A DNA stretch of 64,000 nt from Macrostomum hystrix (taxonomy: Eukaryota; Platyhelminthes; Macrostomidae). Position 1 is the first letter of the stretch. The number at the start of each line of letters is the position of its first letter. Position numbers and translations under genes: made by a program. The stretch covers positions 22,373,501 to 22,437,500 of the forward strand of contig CATNEN010000001.1 in assembly GCA_950097015.1 (NCBI GenBank), in the 5' to 3' direction. Below are positions 53,014-63,969 of this stretch, piece by piece. The notes beneath the pieces are model-generated. The model worked only from the letters and a program-made list of their open reading frames with translations. It ran no database searches and was not told the origin of the DNA.

Positions 53014-54640
53014 TATGCAACTGCAATAGTGGGACAGAGTAACATCACTTAGCTTACATATAGAGGTATATTTGTATGCGTGAATTATTTGTAACTTAGA
53101 TTTTATCAACAGGTTCTTACAAAACTGAAGATATATTTTCTAGTGTATATTTCTAAGAAGACAATAATTATCCATAATAATTATTACAATTGATTTATGG
53201 TACAATTCCTATTAAATGGTTTTATAGTATTTTTTTATTTTAATGCATCTATTTTAATGCATTCTCAAAGGTCCAAAAAAGATATTGAAGTGATTTAAAC
53301 ACTATTTTTGTTTCTTAGTATTAACTGTACACTTCAGTGTTAAAATGGTTGGTATATATCTTTACCTTGTTTGAATAGGATATATCAGATTAAAAAATGG
53401 TAGAAAAGAGTTCACTACATATTCTAAATATCATAGTAAAATAGGCTTAAGACAAGGAGTGAACTAATTTACTGAAATGAAATGAAATTTGTCTGCCTTT
53501 ATTTTATAAGTTTTTTCATTCTTGTAACACACAAATGTAGGGTGCTGATCTATATTAGACAAAATACAGGTAAGCTTTGATCATAGGTGCCCAATGGCAA
53601 AAGACCTGTATAAATATATACTTTTAGAGTGTATAGCCAGTGTAGGATTCCCTTTGCAATGACCCTAAGTTTTCTAATTGGGTGTTGCCTTACCAAGAAA
53701 ATGGATTGGAACATCTGCTATAATAATGTAATCAGCATAGAAAAGAAAACACTTTTTCATTTTTAAATAGCTACAAATTCTTAACAAAGAAACATAATTT
53801 GATGCAGACTAGAATTTCAGTTTTTAAAGATCTTCTGGCACATGCACAGCATGGCACAGTATACTGTAGATAAAAAAATTGACCCACTATATCTAACTCA
53901 GTCACAGTGGGTAGGCCAATTAATGCATTTCTGAAGCACAAAATAATTTCTGGGGATGCTACTGGCACACAAAGCATGATCACAACTATGGGCTTACAGA
54001 CTTAAGTAAAAATTGCTTAGGCCTACAATTAATATAAATAGAATTAGAATAGTAACTGAGGCCACCTTGCTTAAGTGACGATATGAATATCAGCACTTTG
54101 TCTGATTCCAAGTTTACAGAGTTCTGTAAACATTCGATAACTTTTTACTCTTGACTGTTAAAATTCGAGGACTTTTATACCTTAAGCTTCAATATCTTAT
54201 GTCTATGCGGTTCTTCTTGTCAACTATTTAACGCATTAAGCATTCTTTTTTGGCAATGTGGTTTAAAGTCTTAAAATTAAATAAGCCTACACAAATCGAT
54301 TTTTACTTAATAATATTCGAGTGGGCCCTATTGAGATGGGAATAACAGACTAAAGTGAAAAACGAAGTTAAATAAAGGACGATTTATTTTAAAAAACTGT
54401 GTCAGTTTTTATATAAGGCAGGTATATTTTCGAGTTTAGAGCAATTAAATTTTTGAAGGAATCATTTTGATAGGAAATTAAGAAGAACAATCAAACAAAA
54501 AGCTTAAGTAAAACTCTTTAAAGGAAAACTCTTTTTGGTTTTCAACTTGATTTGGTATACTTTTACGAGAAACATACTAGTTCGATTAAACAAAATGTTT
54601 CTGTTATAATCTGTTTTATTGCCTAGTTTAAAAAACCGAA
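53014..54640. other. 1.6-kb AT-rich intergenic DNA
   Basis: Upstream of the myotubularin gene; no open frame of note, no array, no recognised mobile element. Confidence 0.6.
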
Positions 54641-55546
54641 ACCGAAGTCCAAACCGAACGGCAGAGACCCGATAACTCGGTTCTGCATATCAGTTAAAAC
54701 AATCATTACCTTGTACTCAGGAACCTTTTCAGCTGAGTCACTTTGTAAGTAACGCGCCACTGACACGAAGACAATTGGCTGAGGAAGCAAGCGGCCTGTC
54801 GGAGTTTGCTGCGATGTCACGATGCAATCGGAGTCGTCGAGGACAAAGCCGCACGTGTTGTTGCATACAACCAAGCATTTCGGCTCACCGTCCAACTCAA
54901 CATGCTGCTCAGTGCTCTGTACTCCGACACGTTCCTTATTGTCCTGTGTGACGTCAAGATTTTAAATCTGAACTCTAGCCAAGCACATCTCAGTCTCTAT
55001 GCACACCTTCAGGTCGCTGATCCTCAAGTTTACGTCCGGAAGGATGGCCATTTTCGAATCCGCAGCTTCCTCACCTTGGCAAACCAGTTTCGAGCTCAGC
55101 TTTAGCGTCTCGAGAGACCGTCTCATGTTTTCATTGACAGTGAAGGCCTCCCTGAGCTTACCTGTATCTTTTGCTGTCTTCAGCTCCTTCTCAAAGAGTT
55201 CTAGCTCGGAAAGCACTTGCAGCGAGTCCAACAGGTCGTCATTGTGCTTGCTGATGGCAGCGTTGAGTTCCGCCTGCACCTTGTCCAAGGTCTCTCTTAT
55301 CTTATCTCTTATCTCAAATGTGTCACCCAGCAGTTGCAGGTTCGATGCCAGTCTCTGCTGCATCAGCCGTAGCGGCTTCTGACATCGTTTAAGTCGGGCA
55401 ATCTTTTCAGCACCGAAAACTTGGGAATTTTCACACTGGAGAATTTCATGTTCAAGGTGGTGCCTGCAAAGTGGCTGGCAAGTGATAGCGGATACACCTT
55501 CAGCTGAGCCGCTGCAGAATCTCACAGAGCACTTGGTTGCTTCCAT
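54641..55546 (-). pseudogene. Family X member 5, interrupted by a stop and 3'-truncated
   Basis: On the minus strand from ATG 55546: TKCSVRFC...PLCRHH metal cluster, LMQQRLASNLQLLGDTF and TLDKVQAEL coiled coil, then an in-frame TAA at 54964-54962. Reading on in the same frame, family sequence resumes (GEPKCLVVCNNTCGFVLDDSD, PQPIVFVSVARYL, MQNRVIGSLPFGLD) until it breaks off near 54645, before the propeller blades. One stop and loss of the last roughly 200 residues make a full-length product impossible, although a 194-residue zinc-knuckle plus coiled-coil protein could still be translated. Confidence 0.82.
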
Positions 55547-56805
55547 TTTTGCCCGATTCCGTAGATCCGAAGTGCAGTGTACAATGGCAGCTCTTGGGCT
55601 GTTAGCTCTTAGCAGTAGGCTTGGAAGAGCATTGCAGTTCTAAATAAAGTTTTGGACGTGTGCGCAAATTGTTTGATACTAACCAGCAGAGAGGAAGCAT
55701 CACTGTTTACTTTGCTCGTACAGCTTGAGGCAAAGCATTAGCTACCTTAGCTAAGGTAAGGTCGGATGCAGTGAAGTGCCCTTTGGCTTGGCGTGTTTCA
55801 CGAAGAGGTGCAAATGGAGTACAATATATTCAAAATAGCTCTACTGCAAACCACTAGCACTGTTGTTTGCAGTTAAGGACCAACTGTTGCTATGCTAATC
55901 CAGAGTGTCCAATGTATTGAAAAGTTTGCTGAAAAAAGACAGATGCTAATTTTCTTTACTCGTCGAAATTCCAAGTGGATTTAATCAACAGTTTCACATT
56001 CGGCTGTTCATCATGCCAAACTGGCTTACTCAGTGAGACTGGCTTGCTCAGTCCGGCTCAAACCACAACTCAATCCCGAAGCTTAGCCATCTTCTCAGCT
56101 GGGCGTCCGCAAATTACTCTCCTGTTTTCGATTAGTTCTTCAACTCCCTAGCTTCCTTCACGCATTTCGCCTGGCCAGCCCAGAACCTGTCCGGCTTGCC
56201 GAAACAACTCAGAGGCGCCCAACACACGCTTCCAGCCCCAAATCAATAAGCCGTTTGTCGGCCTTCCCATCGCGGCGGCAACAGATCAATCACTCGCCCA
56301 GCCCAGAGTCTCCCAGCTACTCCGATGGGAGCAGTGGGATAACTGAGACGCGTGGGTGTCAGCTGGATTTGGCATATTTTTTACCTAGACTTTTGTCAGC
56401 TGATCACCACTCTCTGCCGTCTCTCTTTGGTCGATTTCTAGGCCGGATAGACGGAAGCTTGATACTAGGACTTTGGTTGCTGAAGAATTGCATTATTACT
56501 AATACTAATAAACACTACGACGCTGAAAAATAGTGACCAAGTATTTGGTACTCGGAAAGCAATTTAAAATAACTGTTTGAGAAATATCTGTTTACTTTCA
56601 CTTCACTGTGATCACTAGAACTAGGAATTAGTTCTAAATGGTTCGTTCTGAAATGAGTGCATGCGTACTTTACTTATGTTGACCAAATCCTGCAACAGCT
56701 ACAGTTAACATTTTGGCTAAAAGAGGAATAAACTCTGCAATTGTGAGTGAAAATAATGTGCCATTTTTTGCGAGTATAGAAGTCCCTTGCTTTTGCGGAA
56801 CGTAC
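55547..56805. other. Intergenic DNA, nothing recognised
   Basis: No supported gene. The frame at 56255-56533 has no domain. Confidence 0.5.
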
Positions 56806-56842
56806 CGAAAACAACAACAAAAACAACAACAACAACAAAATA
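56806..56842 (-). repeat. (TTG)n tract at the 3' end of a LINE copy
   Basis: On the minus strand TTG/TTTTG repeats directly follow the last recognisable codons of the LINE at 56868-57640. This is what a simple-repeat LINE tail looks like. Confidence 0.7.
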
Positions 56843-56867
56843 CGCTGTCAGGTGGAAAAAAACAGCG

Positions 56868-57640
56868 TCACAGTGCACGCTTCAGAGCCTGGGCGCGAAC
56901 AAAGGCCGCACCGCCGGCAGTGTCCGGGGCGCCTGCATCGGCCAGCAGGCAGTCGACGAAACGCCGAGCTCGGGCCTGGCCACGCCGGTAGGGTGCCTGC
57001 AGGGTTAGCAGCAGTACCTCCTGCACCGGCTGCGGGCAGTAGGACTCGGCGCGGATGATATGGCCTGCCAGCTGGAGTCGCCGAAGTCGCAGCCGTTCAC
57101 TTGGACGGGCCAGGCCGGCGCGGCGATAGAGTGCCGCGTTAGTGATCCGCTCGTCGCTGATCTTAAAGGCGGCACGCAGCAGGCCAGCGTGCGCCGCGTT
57201 GACTTGTTGTTCGAGCGAATCCGTCAGCGTCCACGTCTCGGCGTTGTACAACAGGACGGTCTCGACAGCGCCGCCCTCTGGCGATCAGGTAGGGCCTCGG
57301 ACTGCAGGACCGCCCTCACAGAATGAAAGGCAGCGCAAGCGAACCCGCAGCGACGCCGCAGATCTTCGCGGACGTCAGGTACCAGACCGCCGAGGTAGAC
57401 GAACTGCTGACAGCGCGGAAGCTCCGTTACCTGCCCGTCAGCGCTTCGGCAGAAAATTGCGGCCTCGATGTCGCCCGGCACGCAGAGCACAACGATCTTC
57501 TACGTGTTGACCATCAGGCCGACGCTCGCTGCAGCGCTAACCAGCTTATCCAGCTGGCGCTGGGCGCCCTCTACGGTCGAGGACAGCAGGGCGAGGTCAT
57601 CGGCGTAGCCAAGCACGCTGAGCCGTTTCTCCGGTTGACG
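56868..57640 (-). mobile_element. Truncated non-LTR retrotransposon with RT palm motif (RTE/CR1-like)
   Basis: Minus-strand frames show, in order, GYADDLALLSS (the RT catalytic YADD box, near 57620-57590), LDKLVSAAASVGLMVNT, a stop, FVYLGGLV, CGFACAAFHSVRAVL, a frame change, YNAETWTLTDSLEQQ, LLRAAFKISDERITN, ALYRRAGL and RLRRLQLAGHIIRAE. This is the end of the RT domain and the following region of a LINE. The copy is 5'-truncated near 57640 and contains at least one stop and one frameshift. GC-rich compared with its AT-rich surroundings. Confidence 0.87.
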
Positions 57641-59074
57641 TAAAAAAATAACTCATCATTCAGTTTACCCCTGAGCACACACATTAAAATACTTACACAA
57701 GTCTTTACATCGATTCTGGACAATTCTCTAAGGAATCTCCATACAAACCCAGGACCATGGGTGCACCAATCGAACTCGAATTATTTTTTAGAAAGAAAAC
57801 CCGCAGCAATTCTACCCATTCCGCTGAGCACACATGCGCATGGATAGTTTAAGAAGGCACAAACTCATACAAGTGAGATGTCTGAAGGTCATACTGCCTG
57901 ATGACTCTATCATTTTCAGGCAATGTACACTCTTACTGTACCTTGGGGATCATTCTCTCCACGCTGTACCCAATTTTAGTGTGGCCCCACCGCGGATTCG
58001 AGCTCAGCAACTATGGCGCGCTACCGCCACTCACGCCCCTGTGTTCAGAGTGACAAAACGGAGAAGCTTTCAAAACCGCTTTTGATCGGGTCATCCCAGC
58101 GAAGCACTTTCCGCTTCACTTTCCTAATGCGAATTTTAAACGCCCGCTTGAGTCACCAGTCTCAATTCTCAAGATCTCTTCACTGGGCAAGTATTTTGTA
58201 TTTTTCTGCCTGAATTCCTCCAGCCTCCTTCTCTCTCTGTTTGAATTTCTCCATCTGATTCCTCGCTCACTTGTCCCACAGTACCACCCCCACCAACTGT
58301 GTCAGTTCCCGCCTAGCTCCGCCTAGAGCCCAGCTAGAAGAGGTCATGAGGAGAGGGAAGAAGCCTCCGCTCCCTCCCAATGGGCTCTCATCAGCTGCTT
58401 AACAGCAATGGCTTCCAGCAGTCCAGTTTAAATTGATGAGGCCGAGGTCTTTAGTGACTCCAATCCCCCGCTGAAAAGAACACTTTGCCCGACCGCCTCA
58501 TTCTTGACCAGCGGGTCGCTGACTGGAGCTCTACTGATAGAGTCCTAATAGTGTGCAGCCTCTCAAGTGGTGTCTGCGATTCAGCGCGCATTATTATCTG
58601 TCTCTTAGAGTTTCAGTCATCAATCAGAGAGAGAGAAGAAAAGGGAATGAGAGATGGAATCAAAGAAGTGCTGCTGACTCGCTCGTGCACTATTCGCCAA
58701 TATCTCGGCGTCTGATCTCGACAGACCCCAGTCCGAGAGGTCCTTGCACTGTCCCGGTCTTCAACTCCCCTCTGACCTCCCCCGGCTTTCTGCCTCTCCT
58801 TCTTTGGCTTCTAAGTGGGTCCGGGGCTATCAGTTCTCATCGCTGGCTGAGTCTGTTAAAGTAGACTGCGAACTTTCGCCCTTGAAGTGGAACGGAAATG
58901 AAGTCACGTGACTTCAAAAGTTGATGAAAGTTGATGAAAATAATCACAGAAATAACAGACAATTTTGTGTTTGATAGTCACTGAACTTTCAGCTCGAAGA
59001 CTCCGGTCAAGAATTCAATCCAGATTGCTCTGCTCGCTGAGATGATTATAGATTATCACCGGGAACTAAGAGCT
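57641..59074. other. Intergenic DNA with a decayed SINE
   Basis: Apart from the reverse SINE relic at 57850-58035, no gene or array is recognised. Confidence 0.5.
57850..58035 (-). mobile_element. Decayed SINE, reverse orientation
   Basis: The minus strand reads GAGCTCGAATCCGCGGTGGG (B-box region), then GGCCACACT, AAGGTACAGTAAGAGTGTAC and ATTGCCTGAAAATGATAGAG, aligning with the head-to-body order of the SINE at 18398 at reduced identity. Confidence 0.6.
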
Positions 59075-59079
59075 GCAGA

Positions 59080-59275
59080 GCTGGTCCTGTGACATCTGGT
59101 CCTGTGAGACCTGGTCCTGTGACATCTGGTCCTGTGAAATCTGGTCCAGTGAACTCTGTTCCTGTGACATTTGGTCCTGTGAGATCTGGTCCTGTGACAT
59201 CTGGTCCTGTGACATTTGGTCCTGTGACATCTGGTCCTGTGACATCTGGTCCTGTGACAGCTGGTCCTGCTTATT
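59080..59275. repeat. 15-bp minisatellite
   Basis: About 13 copies of CTGGTCCTGTGACAT with GAGACC, GAAAT and TTTGG variants. Confidence 0.93.
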
Positions 59276-60004
59276 TTCCTATCTCACTTGGTTAATCAAA
59301 AGATTCAAGAATGTGAAAGCCATCCAGTAATTCGTAATTAGGTTTTAGATTGGCTAACCAGGCACTGCTAGTCTGCCCAATGCCCGGGTTCTGTGTCAGT
59401 CTTTGATCTTTTCGTCTTGCAAAAAACTGCTTTTGCTAAGTCAAGATATGAAGCTTTCCCGACTCGCAACTCCTGTCTGTTAATCCGGGATCTTACAGCT
59501 TTGGGATTTAATAATTCACCGTGGTAAGCACTCCGTCAGCCTTGCTCAGTGGGGATTTCATATTTCCCTCCTCCCAGTGGAAAAGGGTTGGCGCATTTTT
59601 GAGTAGCTCGACCCGTCAGCACTGATTTTCTAGACTTTTTGTAAAGCAAAACGATTTGCTATTCCTGCTGTTGTTGATAGTAAAGCTATTTTCCTACTCC
59701 GACTTACTTTCCTAAATCGCGGTTTTAACTTTTCAGCAGTTTTTTGTCCTCGTGTGTGACTTTGACACTCTTCAGTACAGTGCCTCAAAGTCCTAATGTC
59801 ACGCACTACTAAAAATAATCGTACCACAGGAACGATATTTTTACGCATGCGAATGACTTCGAATGATGCAGAACTTTCAGTTTTTTTTAGTATACGCTCG
59901 GTAAATGTCATGAATGAGACACACAGCGATGGCATAAAGCGATCTTCTTGAAAAACTATTACGACGAATATCGTACAAGGAATGGGCATCGGTTAACGGC
60001 TATT

Positions 60005-60108
60005 GGGTGCCTGTTATCGTCTAAAAGGTGTCTTATCGTAAAATAGGTGTCTTATCGTAAAATAGGCTTCTTATCGTCTAATAGGTATATCTTATCGTCT
60101 AATGGGTA
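60005..60108. repeat. Short ~19-bp tandem repeat
   Basis: About 5 copies of TCTTATCGTAAAATAGGTG-like units with CTAATGGG variants. Confidence 0.8.
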
Positions 60109-63105
60109 TCTGTTCTCAAAGAAGCGGTTCGTACTCTCACACGAAGTACGAAGTTCGAGGTTCGTACTCACTCACAGTGTCGCCGACACCTAGCCCGGTT
60201 GGCCAGATGTACAGTGATCTATTGTTACAGTCACAGTCACAGTCACAGTCACAGCTATTGTTTGGCGCTTCCGAAGGCTGTGAAAAACTGTTCAGTCCAT
60301 GGACTGGCCACAACCCGAGTCAGAACTCCAAAGCTCCACTAACCACTGGAATAGAAGCTGCATTTTGTGCTCTTCATTAAAAAGGAAGCTAAAATTATTT
60401 ATGCTTCAGCTAAATTAAATTAGCAACAGCAGCTTGAGCGGCAAAGCAATCGATGTCGCTCATTCTTCATCATTTGGTGTGCTCAAATCGACTGGCTCTA
60501 AAAGAGGCCTGCTTCTGAAACTAGGACCTGATTAGCTGTCCAGTCCTTGCCCTGCCTTTGTCAGCTGAAGCCTCAACCCCGTGAAGATTTCCCGAGATAA
60601 AAAGCTGAAAAAGGCAGAGTCGTTGATTGCTTCGCAGTTGTGCTAGCAATTAGCTAACCGAATTAACAAGTCTGATTATTTCTGAGACTATCTACAAAAT
60701 GCTCTCTTCTTCTTATTTTTTCTAGAAGTGAGTTTTGCTTCCCTTCCTCCCAGCTCTCTTCCTGAGCGTCCGGAAGCCATTAGCGCAGACCTGGCTCAGG
60801 AAATTGTTCTCTGCTCAGGAGCTCTCGGCTCTGGGGAGCGTGGACCGCCCGAGGAAATTGCGCTCCACAAGAGGCGACTCAGTTGAGTAACAGCTGAACC
60901 TGTACTCATAATCAGATGGCACTGGCTAGTGTGATTCGTGCAGTCTGAGAGCACTAGAAATCAAACCAAATATGTTTTCAAGGTGCAGGCGTTGATACAA
61001 AAGTCCAAAAATGCGAGCAACTGATATCGGCTGAATAAAAATCGACTCGACTCACCCAGAGAGCGAATTCGGACAGGGCCAGAAGACCCGGAGCCCCGAG
61101 AACCACTCGCCCGCGTCCTCTTCCCGTTCGTCAATCTCGCCCCTCACCCTCTGATTAACTCAAGGTTTTCACCATTTTCCTCCTCCCCTTCCTGCGCCCT
61201 CCTATACACCGGGTCCTCCCGTCCCCGCCTCGGCCGTCACCGCCAAGGTCCGGCCTTATTCGCCTCGGAGCGGAAGTCAATCATGACCATGGTAATTTAC
61301 TGACTCGACCGCCGGGCCGAAAACGGGGAGGCGAGGCGCTAGGGGGGTCGGCCCGCTGGCGTGGCCACCCCCCGTAATCTCCTTATCTCTTGAGGGACTT
61401 TCCGCCCAGGGAGTCCCCGTCCCATAAGCCGAGGCGCGGACGGGGGTGAGGAAACCAAGTCCGAGAAAACCTAAAGGCTTCAGTCTGACGCCCTGGCGCT
61501 TTTCTTCTGTTGGGCCCGCATGACCTTCCTCCTGCTTTGGGCGGCGCGTGCAGAAAGAAAGAGAGAAAGAGAAAGAGGGAGAGGACTCACGGGAGAACAG
61601 ACCGAGCCTGTCTTGAGAGAGGGTGTGGATTGGTGAAGCGGAGATTCTTCTACTTTCTCCTCGTCTCTCGACCCTTCCTATCCTCCGCTCTATGCTCGAT
61701 GTTGAATCCCCAAGCACGCTCCGCTTATGCATGTTATTTGCCAGTCCATTCAGCCGAAGCAACCGCAGCAGTCGCCGACATTCACCCACTACTCTACACT
61801 CTTCCACTATCGGAGCTGTTGACGGGGCGGGGTACGCCTTAGTTCCATTCCACTGGTCCCACTCCACCGACGGTCGAGTTGCTCGCTAAAGAAAAGAATG
61901 CGGCTTCAGTACAAGAGTAGGTAGTTGAGTCTGAGGTGGGCTTCATTCAGCCATAAGAGAGAACAGAATGAGACGCCGGTGAGAGGTTGGGAACAGAGAC
62001 GTCACTCATAACGGTCGAGTGGATAGCGGAGCACGCGACTACATCCTTGTCTGGCGGCTCGCTACGCCTAATCTCTCCCCAACTCTCCGCAGTTTTTTCT
62101 CCTCTCCTCCTGAACGCCCTTCGGGCTGTCCGTCTTTCGCTCTTTCGTCTCGAGCGCGCTAAAACAGACTTCGCCCAGACCAAGCTAGTAGAACTTGCTG
62201 GCCTTAATAAGAACTATTATAGCATGTTTGAAATGCATTGCATTTGATGCAAGACATTGCCGCATTGTTTTTAATAAGTACGTAGCAACATGCCTTTTGA
62301 CGTAACAAATCAATTTTGTTAGACTCTAAATAGAGCAAGTTAAAATCCGAACCTCAAGCCAGCGAGGTTCGATCTATTGTCGCTTACAAAACAGATTTTC
62401 ACAGATGAATTCTCGCATTGAGTCAGTGGCGCGTGTTATTCTCGTATTTATTCCAAGTGTCGGCAATCAAACTATCAAGCAAATCGAACTTGTTAAATGC
62501 GATCGCGAGGGAATGAAGAGAAGCGTGCCGCAAGAAGCAATTGGCTTTCGTTAGACGAGGAGTGAACAGACAGGCGGGGGCTACGAAAAACTCTGTGCAT
62601 GCAAAATTATTGTCACGGGTGACAGTCGAGCGTACTGAAAACAATTGACATGACTGACCGCATTTGGATTGGTGCGCAAAGACTCAATATAAAACACGTG
62701 ACAAAGATCAAGGCGTGAAAAATATGAGGAGCAGTTGGGAAGGTGTAACAAGTGAAGCCTCGATGTCGGAAACAACCTTGTTCAAGCATGCGCTTCACTA
62801 GTGTTGCGGCGGAATTCAGCAGAGAACAAGGCACTTGAGTGCGATAGATTGGATGGCGCCCAGTTCCTCATCTGAGCGAACCTTGAGTCGATGGTGGGAG
62901 AAGTGCCTCGTTGAGAGACAGAAAAAGTAGGACGGCGCCATTAAGCTTCTGCAACTCCGAAAAAACCAGACGAGTGGAATTCAGACATTGTGCTTTGAGT
63001 ATCGCTAGTTGACAACTACTATAAAGAATGAATGCCGCGAGAGAACAGAGACGGAATTTCCGAAATTAGAGGGTTGTGAACGAAATTTGAAAAGTGCTTT
63101 CTGTG
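60109..63105. other. 3-kb intergenic DNA with a GC-rich island
   Basis: A CAGTCA hexamer run lies at about 60225-60256. From about 61050 to 62170 the composition turns GC- and CpG-rich compared with neighbouring AT-rich DNA, which could mark a promoter or an unrecognised gene. Frames on both strands (for example 61277-61867 on minus) show no domain that I recognise, so none is called. Confidence 0.5.
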
Positions 63106-63969
63106 TCACATGATGCTGCACTGGTTGCGCCGCAGGGCCTCCTGAACCCTAGCGGAGGTTGGCTTGTGCCCGAAGTCTTTGTGATCAATGGCTTTGAGCA
63201 GTTCCCGGAACGCTGTACCAACGTGCCAGTTATACTTGGCTGAGCACTCGACGAACATGCACTTCCACTGCTTGCGCACAATGTTACTAGTCTCTCTGCG
63301 AGCCTCCTTGCCTTTGTCCTTGGCTGCGTCCTTGTTGCTGCTGTCCTTCTCCGATCGACCGTTGCTGACGAGATCCGCCTTGTTGGCTGCCACCAGAATA
63401 GGCGCGTCGATGCCCTGCTCCTGGATGCGCTCCCGGATGCGCCGAACGTATGCGAACGAGGAATCGTCGGTGATGTCGAAGACAAGGACGTAGCCTGAGG
63501 CGGAGCGCAAACCGAAGCCGCGGAAATCTGAGAACTCCTGGAGTGAGTCAGTCGGAAAGTAGCTTACAGTTGGGCAGTCAACTATCCGAGCGTCGTAGCA
63601 GTGCTCGTTGACTGTGATAGATGGATGGTAGATTGTCGGCTTTCTGGTCGGTGTGTAGACCTCTGGACAGCTGCAGTGAACAAATTGCTGCACTAGGCAG
63701 GTCTTGCCTACTTTTGATGCACCCAGGACCACGATGCGGATGTCCTGTACCTCAGGACCAGGTTTTTCGGGGGCATTGTGATTCGAAAAAGCTGCAGCCA
63801 TTGATCGGTCTTTAGTCTTTGAGTCCTTCGTCTGCACCGAGTGCCCGTTAGAGCTGCCGCCACCGCTTCCGCCAATGCCGCCGCTGCCACCAACGCCGCT
63901 GCCTCCTAGGCCGCCGCTGCCACCAACGCCGCCAATGCCGCCACTTCCGCCGCCTCCATTGCGGAACAT
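63106..63969 (-). CDS. RASL10-like small GTPase
   Basis: Single exon, 287 residues; a TAA directly precedes the ATG in frame, so the start is secure. Family: RASL10A/B are atypical Ras-like GTPases of unclear function. Seen: a Gly/Ser-rich N-terminal extension (about 1-42) absent from human RASL10B; P-loop GASKVGKT at 83-90; IRERI helix; NKAD (G4) and ECSAKYNWHV (G5), the latter a hallmark of RASL10; a Lys/Ser-rich insert (NGRSEKDSSNKDAAKDKGKE) after G4; and the C-terminus ALRRNQCSIM, which ends in a CAAX box for prenylation, so plasma-membrane attachment is likely. The G3 motif reads DCPT rather than DxxG, as in other RASL10 proteins (human DFPP), suggesting unusual or weak GTP hydrolysis. 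Confidence 0.92.
   Translation of the reverse strand: MFRNGGGGSGGIGGVGGSGGLGGSGVGGSGGIGGSGGGSSNGHSVQTKDSKTKDRSMAAAFSNHNAPEKPGPEVQDIRIVVLGASKVGKTCLVQQFVHCSCPEVYTPTRKPTIYHPSITVNEHCYDARIVDCPTVSYFPTDSLQEFSDFRGFGLRSASGYVLVFDITDDSSFAYVRRIRERIQEQGIDAPILVAANKADLVSNGRSEKDSSNKDAAKDKGKEARRETSNIVRKQWKCMFVECSAKYNWHVGTAFRELLKAIDHKDFGHKPTSARVQEALRRNQCSIM

Noticed and set aside
61277-61867. 196-codon minus-strand frame in the GC-rich island
   Set aside because: No domain, no codon-use support and no splice or start context; GC-rich DNA gives such frames by chance.
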